A stretch of 64,000 bases of DNA from Macrostomum hystrix. Taxonomy: Eukaryota; Platyhelminthes; Macrostomidae. The stretch is from positions 1,364,001 through 1,428,000 of the forward strand of contig CATNEN010000039.1 in NCBI GenBank assembly GCA_950097015.1, written 5' to 3'. The notes below the pieces were generated by a model that searched no databases, was not told the DNA's origin, and saw only the letters and a program-made list of their open reading frames with translations. The position numbers and the translations under genes were made by a program. Each line of letters begins with the position of its first letter. Position 1 is the first letter of the stretch. Shown in pieces: positions 46,709 to 58,000 of the stretch.

Positions 46709-48032
46709 GGGTCATTCTCAAAATTATGTACCGAGAAGGCATTAACAAAAAAAATATTTTTTTTCACTATCTTTATCGTTTTAAAGTGTGCTGCGAGGAT
46801 TCAATCCTTTTGAAAGTTTTCTAAACGTTTAAAAAATGAAAAAAATGGCGTTTTTACTGCATTCTTATGTTGTTTAAAATCACAAATAAATTTTTTGCTA
46901 AGTTTTAAATTTTCCGCGCATGCGCATTTGCCATAAATGTTCACGACTGCAAGCTTAATTATGATAAAATATTAAGTACTACTCCCATCTAATGAATTTA
47001 AAAGTAATCTAAGCTAAAATGACTATTAAATTTATGCCACTAAGTGCTGTGACTCAGCTTTTTTCGAAGTATTTCATTTGAAAATTAAAAGGTAAATAAA
47101 TTCTGTGAGGTATTGAAGCTCCATTTTTGAAAGCGAATAAAATCAAAAGACAGAAGCAATTCGCATTCTCTTATAAATATTTATATCACGATACTGTATC
47201 TGAATTAATTCGTAATTATTAGCAATATACTAATTGTATTTAAAAACTGTAAACATAAAAAATATAAAAATCGACTCGAATGCTTATGCACAACAACACT
47301 GTCAAGAAAAAAGATTTCTCGCATATACTGGTACCTTAATACATGGAAATATTACAGATATGATGCCACCTTCCTAAGGAATAAATCTACGTGTTTTGAA
47401 TATTTCTCATTATTATAGAAAATGAAAGATACACCATAATTTGCTTATTGTAACATTTTTTGTGTCTGGAAAGGAGGTTTCATGACAAAAGAAATGCCAA
47501 AATAGTGTAAAAATGTGAATTTTTATTGACAAGACACGCACCTCTGAATTTCATATCATCATTGCTTCATTTTATTACAAGAATTTCCTTGACGGCCAAT
47601 TAAATAAAAATTGTGCTATATACAGTATACATTCCAATTGTTCGAAGCTTCCGGACCTTGGGAAATTTTGAATTTTTTCAGAAAAAATGTACATTAACTA
47701 TGTTAATTTTATTAGATATAACAAAAAACAATAATAAAAGATTTTTCTAAAATAAGACAACTATGTTTAATATACGAAAACTAAAAAAAAATATGCACTT
47801 TTTGTATGACCTTATTTAATAGCAAAATGTACGTCAGAAAGCAAAATAATTTACGGTGTTTTTGAAGGCAATAAACAAATGTAAATGCTGGTCCATATTA
47901 ATGTTATTTTGTGGTTCTGGTTTCTATTTTGCACTCTACTAGAGACACAGATTAGAATAAAGAATTTTTTTTGCAATTGTCAAAAACTTTTTTACAACAC
48001 ACTATTTCCGAGCATTAATTTGAGAATGACCC
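46709..48032. mobile_element. AT-rich non-autonomous DNA transposon, 1.32 kb
   Basis: Left end GGGTCATTCTCAAAATTATG; the right end, on the other strand, is GGGTCATTCTCAAATTAATG. The inverted similarity continues to about 25 bp (TACCGAG vs CTCGGA). A direct AAAT flanks both sides (46705-46708, 48033-48036). The interior is extremely AT-rich with no open frame, so it is a deletion derivative or large MITE. The family was not assigned. Confidence 0.75.
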
Positions 48033-48189
48033 AAATGTGAATTCAAACTTCAATAAACCCTTTTTGAATAAAATATGTGTTTGAATTGAAGCAGTAGGGG
48101 CGTGTACAAACAAAAGATAAGTAAGAATGTAGAATTAAAAGCATATTCTTGTCAGAAAACAAGAAAATCCAGAATACGTATGGTAATCA
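48033..48189. other. spacer between two DNA transposons
   Basis: About 160 bp of unique AT-rich sequence, with AATAAA hexamers at about 48050 and 48067. Nothing else. Confidence 0.4.
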
Positions 48190-48198
48190 GTGCCATGG

Positions 48199-50149
48199 GA
48201 TCCTAAACACTTCGTCATCTTACAACTTCGTCATCCACTTTGAAGGCAGGACACTTCGTCATCCAGCCAATCGGCATGCTTTAAAGTTTGGTCATTTCGT
48301 CATCTACTAATAACAAGCATTGTTGTCTGTAGACTCAAACAGATTCTTCTGCGTACAAGTACAGGTATATGTAAAAATGAGGCTGAAGTGAAACTTGTCC
48401 CCTCCTCCTTTCTCATTCTGGACTTGGGACCAGACAATGGCGGAGTTACGACCACAAAAATGGTCGTCCCGTACGTATGTATACATGTAGCATAAATTAA
48501 GTAATATGTAAATTGGTAAATTTAAATTTTAATCTATGATCATTATAGACTGGCACAAAGATTAAAGGCACGAAGACACAAATGCTTTTAACATGAAATT
48601 TAATGTTAAAATGCTAAATCAGGTAAATGAAATTTACCTTAATTCGGCTTGGCTTTAACTTAACGCTTATCCGGCTTGCCTACCGAAACGGGGAATGTGG
48701 CCTAGGCGACTGCAGCTGACCAGAAAGCTGCGCACAGAGAGCTCACTGGCTCGATATTTCGCCCAGTTTAAGCTCTGCTAACTCCTGAAGCTGCTGGTAC
48801 CGCACTTTCTGATGGCGCTCTGTCAGCAGCTTGCTCACGCACCAAGGCAGCGTATACTGGCACCAGCTGAGCCTCATTGTGTAACAGTTGGCCAAATACG
48901 CTTATTTCTTTTACGCCATGCACTAGATTCTCCAGCCAAGTGCTGCTGACGTATTCAGCCAGGTCGAGCAGTTCCGGCGACTGCACCCCAGCAACATTCT
49001 GGGCCAGGCCTTCTGCCATGAGACTGCCATACAGCGGCTTCAAAATCCAGAACACAGGGTTCTCAGCACATTAAAACAGCATTGAAGTCGTGAATAGTCT
49101 TGCCTGACATTAGCAAAGATAAGCGGCACATTTTTCAGGTGCGTTTCTTGGCGCAGGTAGCAGTTGTTAGAATATCAGTTGATAGAACAACGAGCGCGGC
49201 AGCCGGTCGAAAGCAGGCTCACTTTGCCTCTGTCTTCAGCTCCAGGTGTGCTCGCAGGTGTGCGCCGATGGCCCACTGCGAAATTGGCCCTGATGTTCAA
49301 TGGCTGTGGCGCGGCATTTGAACCTGGAATTGCGGCTAGAGCAACGTATTTCTGCTTGCCATTTTTTCATAGTTAAATCCCATCACGAAATCCCCCGGTC
49401 TGTACGATGCACAACTGCATCTTTCCCTTTATTCGTTCCACTGGCAATACGGAAGTAAGTCTCCTCCTGGAGGCCCACAGGAAACTGCTGAGGTGTGGCT
49501 CCTGGAATTGACCCACATCAGCAGCGTACAGTTCAGCCTGGATCTCATCTATATCTGGCTCCAGATAAGGGCTTAAGGGCTTGCTGGCGAGGTCGCACAA
49601 GGGCTGTTTGTGCTCATGCGGTTTCATTCTGGTCGCCCTTCTATACTAAATAACTTAATTGGGTGCACGTCGGAGTGATGTATGGTTGAGGTGGGATGGT
49701 GGGGCGGAGGTGTGAAAACTTAAAGGTGGGCTAAAGATGGATTGAGGGAACAGGTGCCCAACACGAGGTCTTAATTGAGCCTATTGGGTGCACGTCGGAT
49801 AAGGAGGTGTTTAGTTTTGGTGTTTGCTTCGTTTGGAATAAAGTGAGGGTGGGGTGGTGGGGCGAAGGTGTGAACACGCTTCCCAGTCTAAATTGTCAAA
49901 AAATGTGTCAAAACTGATTTCATTACAAGAGTTGAAAGATAGGTGCCAACACGATGTCTCAAAAAAACAAAATCGTGTGAATGTTGAGGGTGACGTGGGG
50001 TGGGGAGGTGTGGTTCTGTTCTAACTTTGAAAACTTTTATTTTATAGATTACGAAGTGTCCACAAGTCTAAGTCACTTCGTCATCCACCCTCTGAGATAT
50101 TGAACAGATCTTCATCTGGATGACGAAGATGACGAAGTGTCCAGGTACC
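48199..50149 (-). mobile_element. Mutator-like DNA transposon with 9-bp target-site duplication
   Basis: A perfect 9-bp duplication GTGCCATGG flanks 48199-50149 (48190-48198 and 50150-50158). Ends: left GATCCTAAACACTTCGTCAT; right, on the other strand, GGTACCTGGACACTTCGTCA. The ACACTTCGTCATCTT part matches exactly. The motif CTTCGTCATCCA recurs several times inside both ends as subterminal repeats. A 9-bp duplication is typical of Mutator-like elements. Coding remnants lie on the minus strand (48768-49627). Confidence 0.78.
48768..49627 (-). pseudogene. degenerate coding remnants inside the Mutator-like element
   Basis: Minus-strand segments with coding character: 49627-49373 (84 residues, starts MKPHEHKQPLCDLASKPLSP), a short in-phase stretch near 49265 (WAIGAHLRAHLELKTEAK), LKNVPLIFANVRQDYS near 49135, and 49055-48768 (starts FWILKPLYGSLMAEG). 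They are separated by stops and frame changes. The order and the PLIFA-like motif would suit a transposase, but I cannot place catalytic residues. Confidence 0.4.
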
Positions 50150-50158
50150 GTGCCATGG

Positions 50159-50481
50159 ACGGGTCACGGCAGGAATAGATAGGGGCCTACTACCAGTTTA
50201 GCCGAACAATTAGTTAAACTCTGGCCGGCAGGGAGTAAAATCGGGCCATGATAAGCACTGCTTACCACCAGTCTTCTCGTGGTAAGACTATAGACATCTT
50301 GAATAAGCGGAATGTTCAACAATTGCACCTTTTAGGTGTTTCTTGGCAACAGTCCTTGCCTTATGAGACTGTTTGAGCAATGAAAAGAACGATTAATTAG
50401 TGTTACTTTCCATGCCGTTCTGTACGAACTTGACAAAAATCATGGTGTACAATAAATTATCTAGCCGACCCAGACTACGGG
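50159..50481. other. spacer, no gene seen
   Basis: Unique sequence between the Mutator-like element and the 82-bp array. Confidence 0.4.
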
Positions 50482-51150
50482 AACTACCAAAACCAGATAG
50501 AGTTTGTTGGGGCTATAGACCCTGACTGAGAGGTCGCGAGTTCGAATCTCATACAACGACGGGAGCAACCAAAACCAGATAGAGTTTGTTGGGGCTATAG
50601 ACCCTGACTGAGAGGTCGCGAGTTCGAATCTCATACAACGACGGGAGCAACCAAAACCAGTTAGAGTTTGTTGGAGCTATAGACCCGGACTGAGAGGTCG
50701 CGAGTTCGAATCTCATACAACGACGGGAGCAACCAAAACCAGTTAGAGTTTGTTGGAGCTATAGACCCTGACTAAGAGGTCGCGAGTTCGAATCTCAGTC
50801 AACCACGGGAGCAACCAAAACCAGTTAGAGTTTGTTGGGGCTATAGACCCGGACTGAGAGGTCGCGAGTTCGAATCTCATACAACGACGGGAGCAACCAA
50901 AACCAGTTAGAGTTTGTTGGAGCTATAGACCCTGACTGAGAGGTCGCGAGTTCGAATCTCATACAACGACGGGAGCAACCAAAACCAGTTAGAGTTTGTT
51001 GGGGCTATAGACCCTGACTGAGAGGTCGCGAGTTCGAATCTCATACAACGACGGGAGCAACCAAAACCAGTTAGAGTTTGTTGGAGTTATAGACCCTGAC
51101 TGAGAGGTCGCGAGTTCGAATGTCAGTGAAAGGTTGATAGCACAATACAC
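50482..51150 (+). repeat. 82-bp tandem repeat of a SINE tRNA-like head, about eight copies
   Basis: Each 82-bp unit holds GACTGAGAGGTCGCGAGTTC then GAATCTC, a good polymerase III B box (GTTCGAATC), preceded by a weak A-box-like TAGAGTTTGTTGG. Units differ at a few sites (CAGATAGAG or CAGTTAGAG; GGGGCTA or GGAGCTA). The last unit runs into the SINE family 2 body. Confidence 0.88.
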
Positions 51151-51330
51151 GTCTAATTGCACAAGTCACTTGATTCCCAGTTACTCTACTTCACCAGCTG
51201 TATAAAATTGTCACTTGTATTATTATAACTGGAGTAGAATTAACTTGGTTAGTTGTGGCGGCCTGCCAGTCCACGGACTGAACAGCTGTACGCAGCCTCA
51301 AAATGCACGCGGCTGCGCCTACTATAATCT
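51083..51330 (+). repeat. SINE family 2 copy downstream of the amplified heads
   Basis: The last 82-bp head is followed about 150 bp later by the tail GGCGGCCTGCCAGTCCACGG, then ACTGAACAGCTGTACGCAGC. It matches the copy at 3180-3365 in the same order. Confidence 0.65.
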
Positions 51331-51782
51331 TATTTGCATTGTGACCCTGTGCAACTTGGAAGCAACAATCACAAGCTCACACATTACATAAAAAGAAGCA
51401 AGAATTACATAAAATAGATTCTATTGTAATAGTAATAGTAATAGTAATTATTAAATAGTAAAACACACCATGAGAATTAATAAAATGTTGGGCTAAAAAA
51501 TACCATCACTTAAAAAACTCAATCAATAAGACAATAGTGTATAATATAGTTTAATAAACATATTTTTACAAGTGATTACTTCAAGAAAATCACTACAATG
51601 GACACAGCAAAGGCAAAAGTAAAACATTAAATTCATAGAAAATTTCTAAGGATGCATGCAAACAAGCTTATAAATATAGAGCTAACCTACTCTTCGTGAT
51701 TCTCAGCGCTTTCCTAATGCACAAAACAGTTTTAAAGATCCTGTAAAAATGCTTTCCTACTTCAGACACCTATCGAACTCCG
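51331..51782. other. AT-rich spacer, no gene seen
   Basis: Contains a short TAATAG microsatellite near 51425. No gene recognised. Confidence 0.4.
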
Positions 51783-52012
51783 ACCCCCACCTCACTCCGT
51801 CACCTACCTCACTCCGTCCTCACCTCACTCCGTCCCCCACCTCACTCCGTTCCCCACCTCACTCCGTTACCCACCTCACTCCGTCCCCTACCTCACTCCG
51901 TTCCCCAGCTCACTCCGTTCCCCACCTCACTCCGTTCCCCACCTCACTCCGTTCCCCACCTCACTCCGTCCCCTACCTCACTCCGTCGCCCACCTCATTC
52001 TGTCAACCTACC
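51783..52012. repeat. about 15-bp minisatellite downstream of the CAP gene
   Basis: About 15 copies of CACCTCACTCCGTYCC with small length changes. It lies 44-270 bp past the CAP gene stop codon, probably in its 3' untranslated region or flank. Confidence 0.92.
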
Positions 52013-52055
52013 CATTCTGTCACTCCCCTAACTATATCAACCACTTCAAATTCCT

Positions 52056-55000
52056 TCACCCCATAACAGGCTCAGCCATCCCATTGCTCGGCACAATGAT
52101 GCTCCCGGACGCAGGCTCAGGCAGCTGGCTCTCGGGATCGTCGACAACGACCTCCCCAGGCGCAGCCGCGGGTAGCACATTGTCCTCGAAGCATTTTTCG
52201 ACATTTCCGGGAGGAAAATACAGAGCAACGATAACGTTAGTGACGATTGCTGGGCAGTCCTCGTCAGCAGCCAGGCTCCGGCTGGGCTGTTCATCATCAA
52301 GGTCACTGCTGGATTCCCGCCGCTGTTGCTGCTGCTGCTGCTGAGCTGATCTCGTCGTCACCATCGTGGCGCTCGCGATGCCCAGCAGGCGACTGGCCCG
52401 CCAGACGAGCTGCGTGAAGTGGCCTGCGTTTGGTTCGATGCTCGTGCAGTAGATTTTTCGGTTTCAGACTCTTGCTACTGATAGTAGTCTTCATCAGAAG
52501 TCCCAGCATGCATGCACTGCCTCACCTGTGCCATCCTGCGGCTGAGCCACCTCGAAACTGTAACCTGGGTCGGAGCACTCCGTGTACCACATCCGGGTTG
52601 CTTCCGGGCCTTCGAAAGAGAAAGTTTTTCACGAAAATGATTTTCAGGTCTTATTGCAACAAATCACCAACGAACTCAGATCCCCAAGCAGATTTAGTTG
52701 AGATCTAATTGAGATTCTAACTATGCAAACCCAAGCCAAATGAGAGCCTTAACTCAATAGAATCTCAGTCAGATCTCAAACCTTTAACATCATAACTTAC
52801 ATAAAATCCCCAACTGGGAGCAGTGCGAAAAATATCCACATCCCTCCACTATTTTAACAGCATTCACACAGACGCTCCAGCCATGTTTTATGAGGCCTGG
52901 TTGACGAGCGGTTTCTACGAGTATAGTTTCTCGTAGTATAAGTGCACACTGCTTTTGCCTTAATAGTACTATCAGTACGCAAACATGCCCAGTCAGCCAG
53001 TTATAACAACCCAGGCGGTGGCTATTATTGTTTTCATTGTTTTACAAATCCAATCTTTTTCTGCAGGGCATGCAGCGCGGCTCCCTGAGCCTCTACGCCA
53101 AAGAGTGCAGCAGCCCACCCCCACCGCTGTGCAAGACCTCGGCAAGCCTGGCCGTTTGCAGTGGAATAGAATTTCCTCTGTGTTTGTGTGCGGGGCCTAT
53201 AAGTAAGCAGATTCGAGGGAATGCCACGCCGCAGAGGGGCCCGTGACGTCAGCGGCTGCATCGGCGCTGTTTGTGCAGATTAAATTCACAGGCGCGAGTT
53301 CGAATCGCCTCAGCAGGCTCACGGAAATGGATTTTAGCTTTGGCTCGTCCATTAACTGAAGCTCTGTTTTTTGCGCATTAAACTGTACGCTCCTAAATCG
53401 AAAAGAACATAAAACTATTCACGCAAAAAATATTTTTTACACCATTAAATTCAAGTTTTGCCTTTAAGGCTAAAGGATGCCTATCACGCGGCTATCCTGA
53501 TTTGTTTTGGGGCAAGTTTACCCTGATTTGTCACTTAGCAGTTGTCCAGTATCGACAGTCTCTAGTCCTCAACAATCCGATCACGTGACTATCACGCGGC
53601 TGGAAACCGACTGGTGGGTTAGCAAGGCTCTGCGATAAGTGCAATCCCTCAATCCCCAGGCACAAAGGCCTATGCAATGTGACGACCCGAGCCATGTGAC
53701 ACGAGGCTTTGGGTGGACAATTTCTTCTTTAGTTTCCCGACGATACATTTTCAGTGATTTTCGTATGCTGCTTCAGGATCATCGTTCAACGGGAGAGAGA
53801 AAATGGGTATAGGGGAAAACAGACGCGGGGATAAATAGAGAGTGAACAAATGGGAGAGCCGAATCCCATTCTGGCACAGTTTTGGGTCATGAAATTTGCG
53901 TTCATGAAAGTTTCGACGCTTCAAAGCGCAATCAGACAAGCAGAGCAGATATGGTTGATGCTAGACATGCATGCTATCTGAGCTGTGCGTTTGAATTGAG
54001 AATGCAAAAGCTAGCTAAATTAAAATATAAAAATGCTTAATTAAAAATCTTACTAAACCAGATCCATAGCTGGATCAGATCCCAGCCACCCATGTTGAAC
54101 CAGATCCATAGCTGGATCAGATCCCAGCCACCCATGTTGAACCAGATCCATAGCTGGATCAGATCCCAGCCACCCATGCTGAACCAGATCCATAGCTGGA
54201 TCAGATCCCAGCCACCCATGCTGAACCAGATCCATAGCTGGATCAGATCACAGCCACCCATGTTGAACCAGATCCATAGCTGGATCAGATCCCAGCCACC
54301 CATGTTGAACCAGATCCATAGCTGGATCAGATCCCAGCCACCCAAACTAAACCAGATCCATAGCTGGATCAGATCCCAGCCACCCATGCTGAACCAGATC
54401 CAAAGCTGGATCAGATCCCAGCCACCCATGTTGAACCAGATCCATAGCTGGATCAGATCCCAGCCACCCATGTTGAACCAGATCCATAGCTGGATCAGAT
54501 CCCAGCCACCCATGCTGAACCAGATCCATAGCTGGATCAGATCCCAGCCACCCATGCTGAACCAGATCCATAGCTGGATCAGATCACAGCCACCCATGTT
54601 GAACCAGATCCATAGCTGGATCAGATCCCAGCCACCCATGTTGAACCAGATCCATAGCTGGATCAGATCCCAGCCACCCAAACTAAACCAGATCCATAGC
54701 TGGATCAGATCCCAGCCACCCATGCTGAACCAGATCCAAAGCTGGATCAGATCCCAGCCACCCATGCTGAACCAGATCCATAGCTGGATCAGATCCCAGC
54801 CACCCATGTTGAACCAGATCCATAGCTGGATCAGATCCCAGCCACCCAAACTGAACCAGATCCATAGCTGGATCAGATCCCAGCCACCCATGCTGAACCA
54901 GATCCAAAGCTGGATCAGATCCCAGCCACCCATGCTGAACCAGATCCATAGCTGGATCAGATCCCAGCCACCCATGTTGAACCAGATCCATAGCTGGATC

Positions 55001-58000
55001 AGATCCCAGCCACCCATGTTGAACCAGATCCATAGCTGGATCAGATCCCAGCCACCCATGTTGAACCAGATCCATAGCTGGATCAGATCCCAGCCACCCA
55101 TGTTGAACCAGATCCATAGCTGGATCAGATCCCAGCCACCCATGTTGAACCAGATCCATAGCTGGATCAGATCCCAGCCACCCATGCTGAACCAGATCCA
55201 TAGCTGGATCAGATCCCAGCCACCCATGCTGAACCAGATCCATAGCTGGATCAGATCACAGCCACCCATGTTGAACCAGATCCATAGCTGGATCAGATCC
55301 CAGCCACCCATGTTGAACCAGATCCATAGCTGGATCAGATCCCAGCCACCCAAACTAAACCAGATCCATAGCTGGATCAGATCCCAGCCACCCATGCTGA
55401 ACCAGATCCAAAGCTGGATCAGATCCCAGCCACCCATGCTGAACCAGATCCATAGCTGGATCAGATCACAGCCACCCATGTTGAACCAGATCCATAGCTG
55501 GATCAGATCCCAGCCACCCAAATTGAACCAGATCCATAGCTGGATCAGATCCCAACCACTCAAACTGAACCAGATCCATAGCTGGATCAGATCCCAACCA
55601 CTCAAACTGAACCAGATCCATAGCTGGATCAGATCACAGCCACCCATGCTGAACCAGATCCATAGCTGGATCAGATCACAGCCACCCATGCTGAACCAGA
55701 TCCATAGCTGGATCAGATCACAGCCACCCATGTTGAACCAGATCCATAGCTGGATCAGATCCCAGCCACCCATGCTGAACCAGATCCATAGCTGGATCAG
55801 ATCACAGCCACCCATGCTGAACCAGATCCATAGCTGGATCAGATCCCAACCACCCATGCTGAACCAGATCCATAGCTGGATCAGATCACAGCCACCCATG
55901 TTGAACCAGATCCATAGCTGGATCAGATCACAGCCACCCAAATTGAACCAGATCCATAGCTGGATCAGATCCCAACCACTCAAACTGAACCAGATCCATA
56001 GCTGGATCAGATCCCAACCACTCAAACTGAACCAGATCCATAGCTGGATCAGATCACAGCCACCCATGCTGAACCAGATCCATAGCTGGATCAGATCACA
56101 GCCACCCATGCTGAACCAGATCCATAGCTGGATCAGATCACAGCCACCCATGTTGAACCAGATCCATAGCTGGATCAGATCCCAGCCACCCATGCTGAAC
56201 CAGATCCATAGCTGGATCAGATCACAGCCACCCATGCTGAACCAGATCCATAGCTGGATCAGATCCCAACCACCCATGCTGAACCAGATCTATAGCTGGA
56301 TCAGATCACAGCCACCCATGTTGAACCAGATCCATAGCTGGATCAGATCCCAGCCACCCATGCTGAACCAGATCCATAGCTGGATCAGATCACAACCACC
56401 CATGTTGAACCAGATCCATAGCTGGATCAGATCACAGCCACCCATGTTGAACCAGATCCATAGCTGGATCAGATCCCAGCCACCCATGCTGAACCAGATC
56501 CATAGCTGGATCAGATCACAGCCACCCATGTTGAACCAGATCCATAGCTGGATCAGATCACAGCCACCCATGTTGAACCAGATCCATAGCTGGATCAGAT
56601 CCCAGCCACCCATGCTGAACCAGATCCATAGCTGGATCAGATCCCAACCACTCAAACTGAACCAGATCCATAGCTGGATCAGATCACAGCCACCCATGTT
56701 GAACCAGATCCATAGCTGGATCAGATCCCAACCACTCAAACTGAACCAGATCCATAGCTGGATCAGATCACAGCCACCCATGTTGAACCAGATCCATAGC
56801 TGGATCAGATCCCAACCACTCAAACTGAACCAGATCCATAGCTGGATCAGATCCCAGCCACCCAAACTAAACCAGATCCCAGCCACCCATGCTGAACCAG
56901 ATCCATAGCTGGATCAGATCCCAAACCACCCAAACTGAACCAGATCCATAGCTGGATCAGATCCCAAACCACCCAAACTAAACCAGATCCATAGCTGGAT
57001 CAGATCCCAAACCACTCAAACTAAACAAGATCCATAGCTGGACCAGATCCCAAACCACTCAAACTAAACCAGATCCCAAACCACCCAAACTGAACCAGAT
57101 CCATAGCTGGATCAGATCCCAAACCACCCAAACTAAACCAGATCCATAGCTGGATCAGATCCGAAACCACTCAAACTAAACCAGATCCATAGCTGGATCA
57201 GATCCCAAACCACCCAAACTAAACCAGATCCCAGCCACCCAAACTGAACCAGATCCATAGCTGGATCAGATCCCAAACCACTCAAACTAAACCAGATCCC
57301 AGCCACCCAAACTGAACCAGATCCATAGCTGGATCAGATCCCAAACCACCCAAACTGAACCAGATCCATAGCTGGATCAGATCCCAAACCACTCAAACTA
57401 AACCAGATCCCAGCCACCCAAACTGAACCAGATCCATAGCTGGATCAGATCCCAAACCACCCAAACTAAACCAGATCCATAGCTGGACCAGATCCCAGCC
57501 ACCCAAACTAAACCAGATCCATAGCTGGATCAGATCCGAAACAACTCAAACTAAACCAGATCCCAGCCACCCAAACTAAACCAGATCCATAGCTGGATCA
57601 GATCCCAAACCACTCAAACTAAACCCGATCCATAGCTGGATCAGATCCCAAACCACTCAAACTAAACCAGATCCCAAACCACCCAAACTGAACCAGATCC
57701 ATAGCTGGATCAGATCCCAAACCACCCAAACTGAACCAGATCCATAGCTGGATCAGATCCCAAACCACCCAAACTAAACCAGATCCATAGCTGGATCAGA
57801 TCCGAAACCACTCAAACTAAACCAGATCCATAGCTGGATCAGATCCCAAACCACCCAAACTAAACCAGATCCCAGCCACCCAAACTGAACCAGATCCATA
57901 GCTGGATCAGATCCCAAACCACTCAAACTAAACCAGATCCCAGCCACCCAAACTGAACCAGATCCATAGCTGGATCAGATCCCAAACCACCCAAACTGAA

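Noticed and set aside
50482-51131. CRISPR-like array or tRNA gene cluster
   Set aside because: Spacers between identical parts are themselves repeated, and the sequence cannot form a complete tRNA cloverleaf with an acceptor stem. It is a tandem SINE head in a eukaryotic genome.
54037-56908. 746- and 938-codon repetitive frames on opposite strands
   Set aside because: Product of the uniform 42-bp unit (14 codons per repeat) inside intron 1 of the CAP gene. They vanish where the unit becomes irregular.
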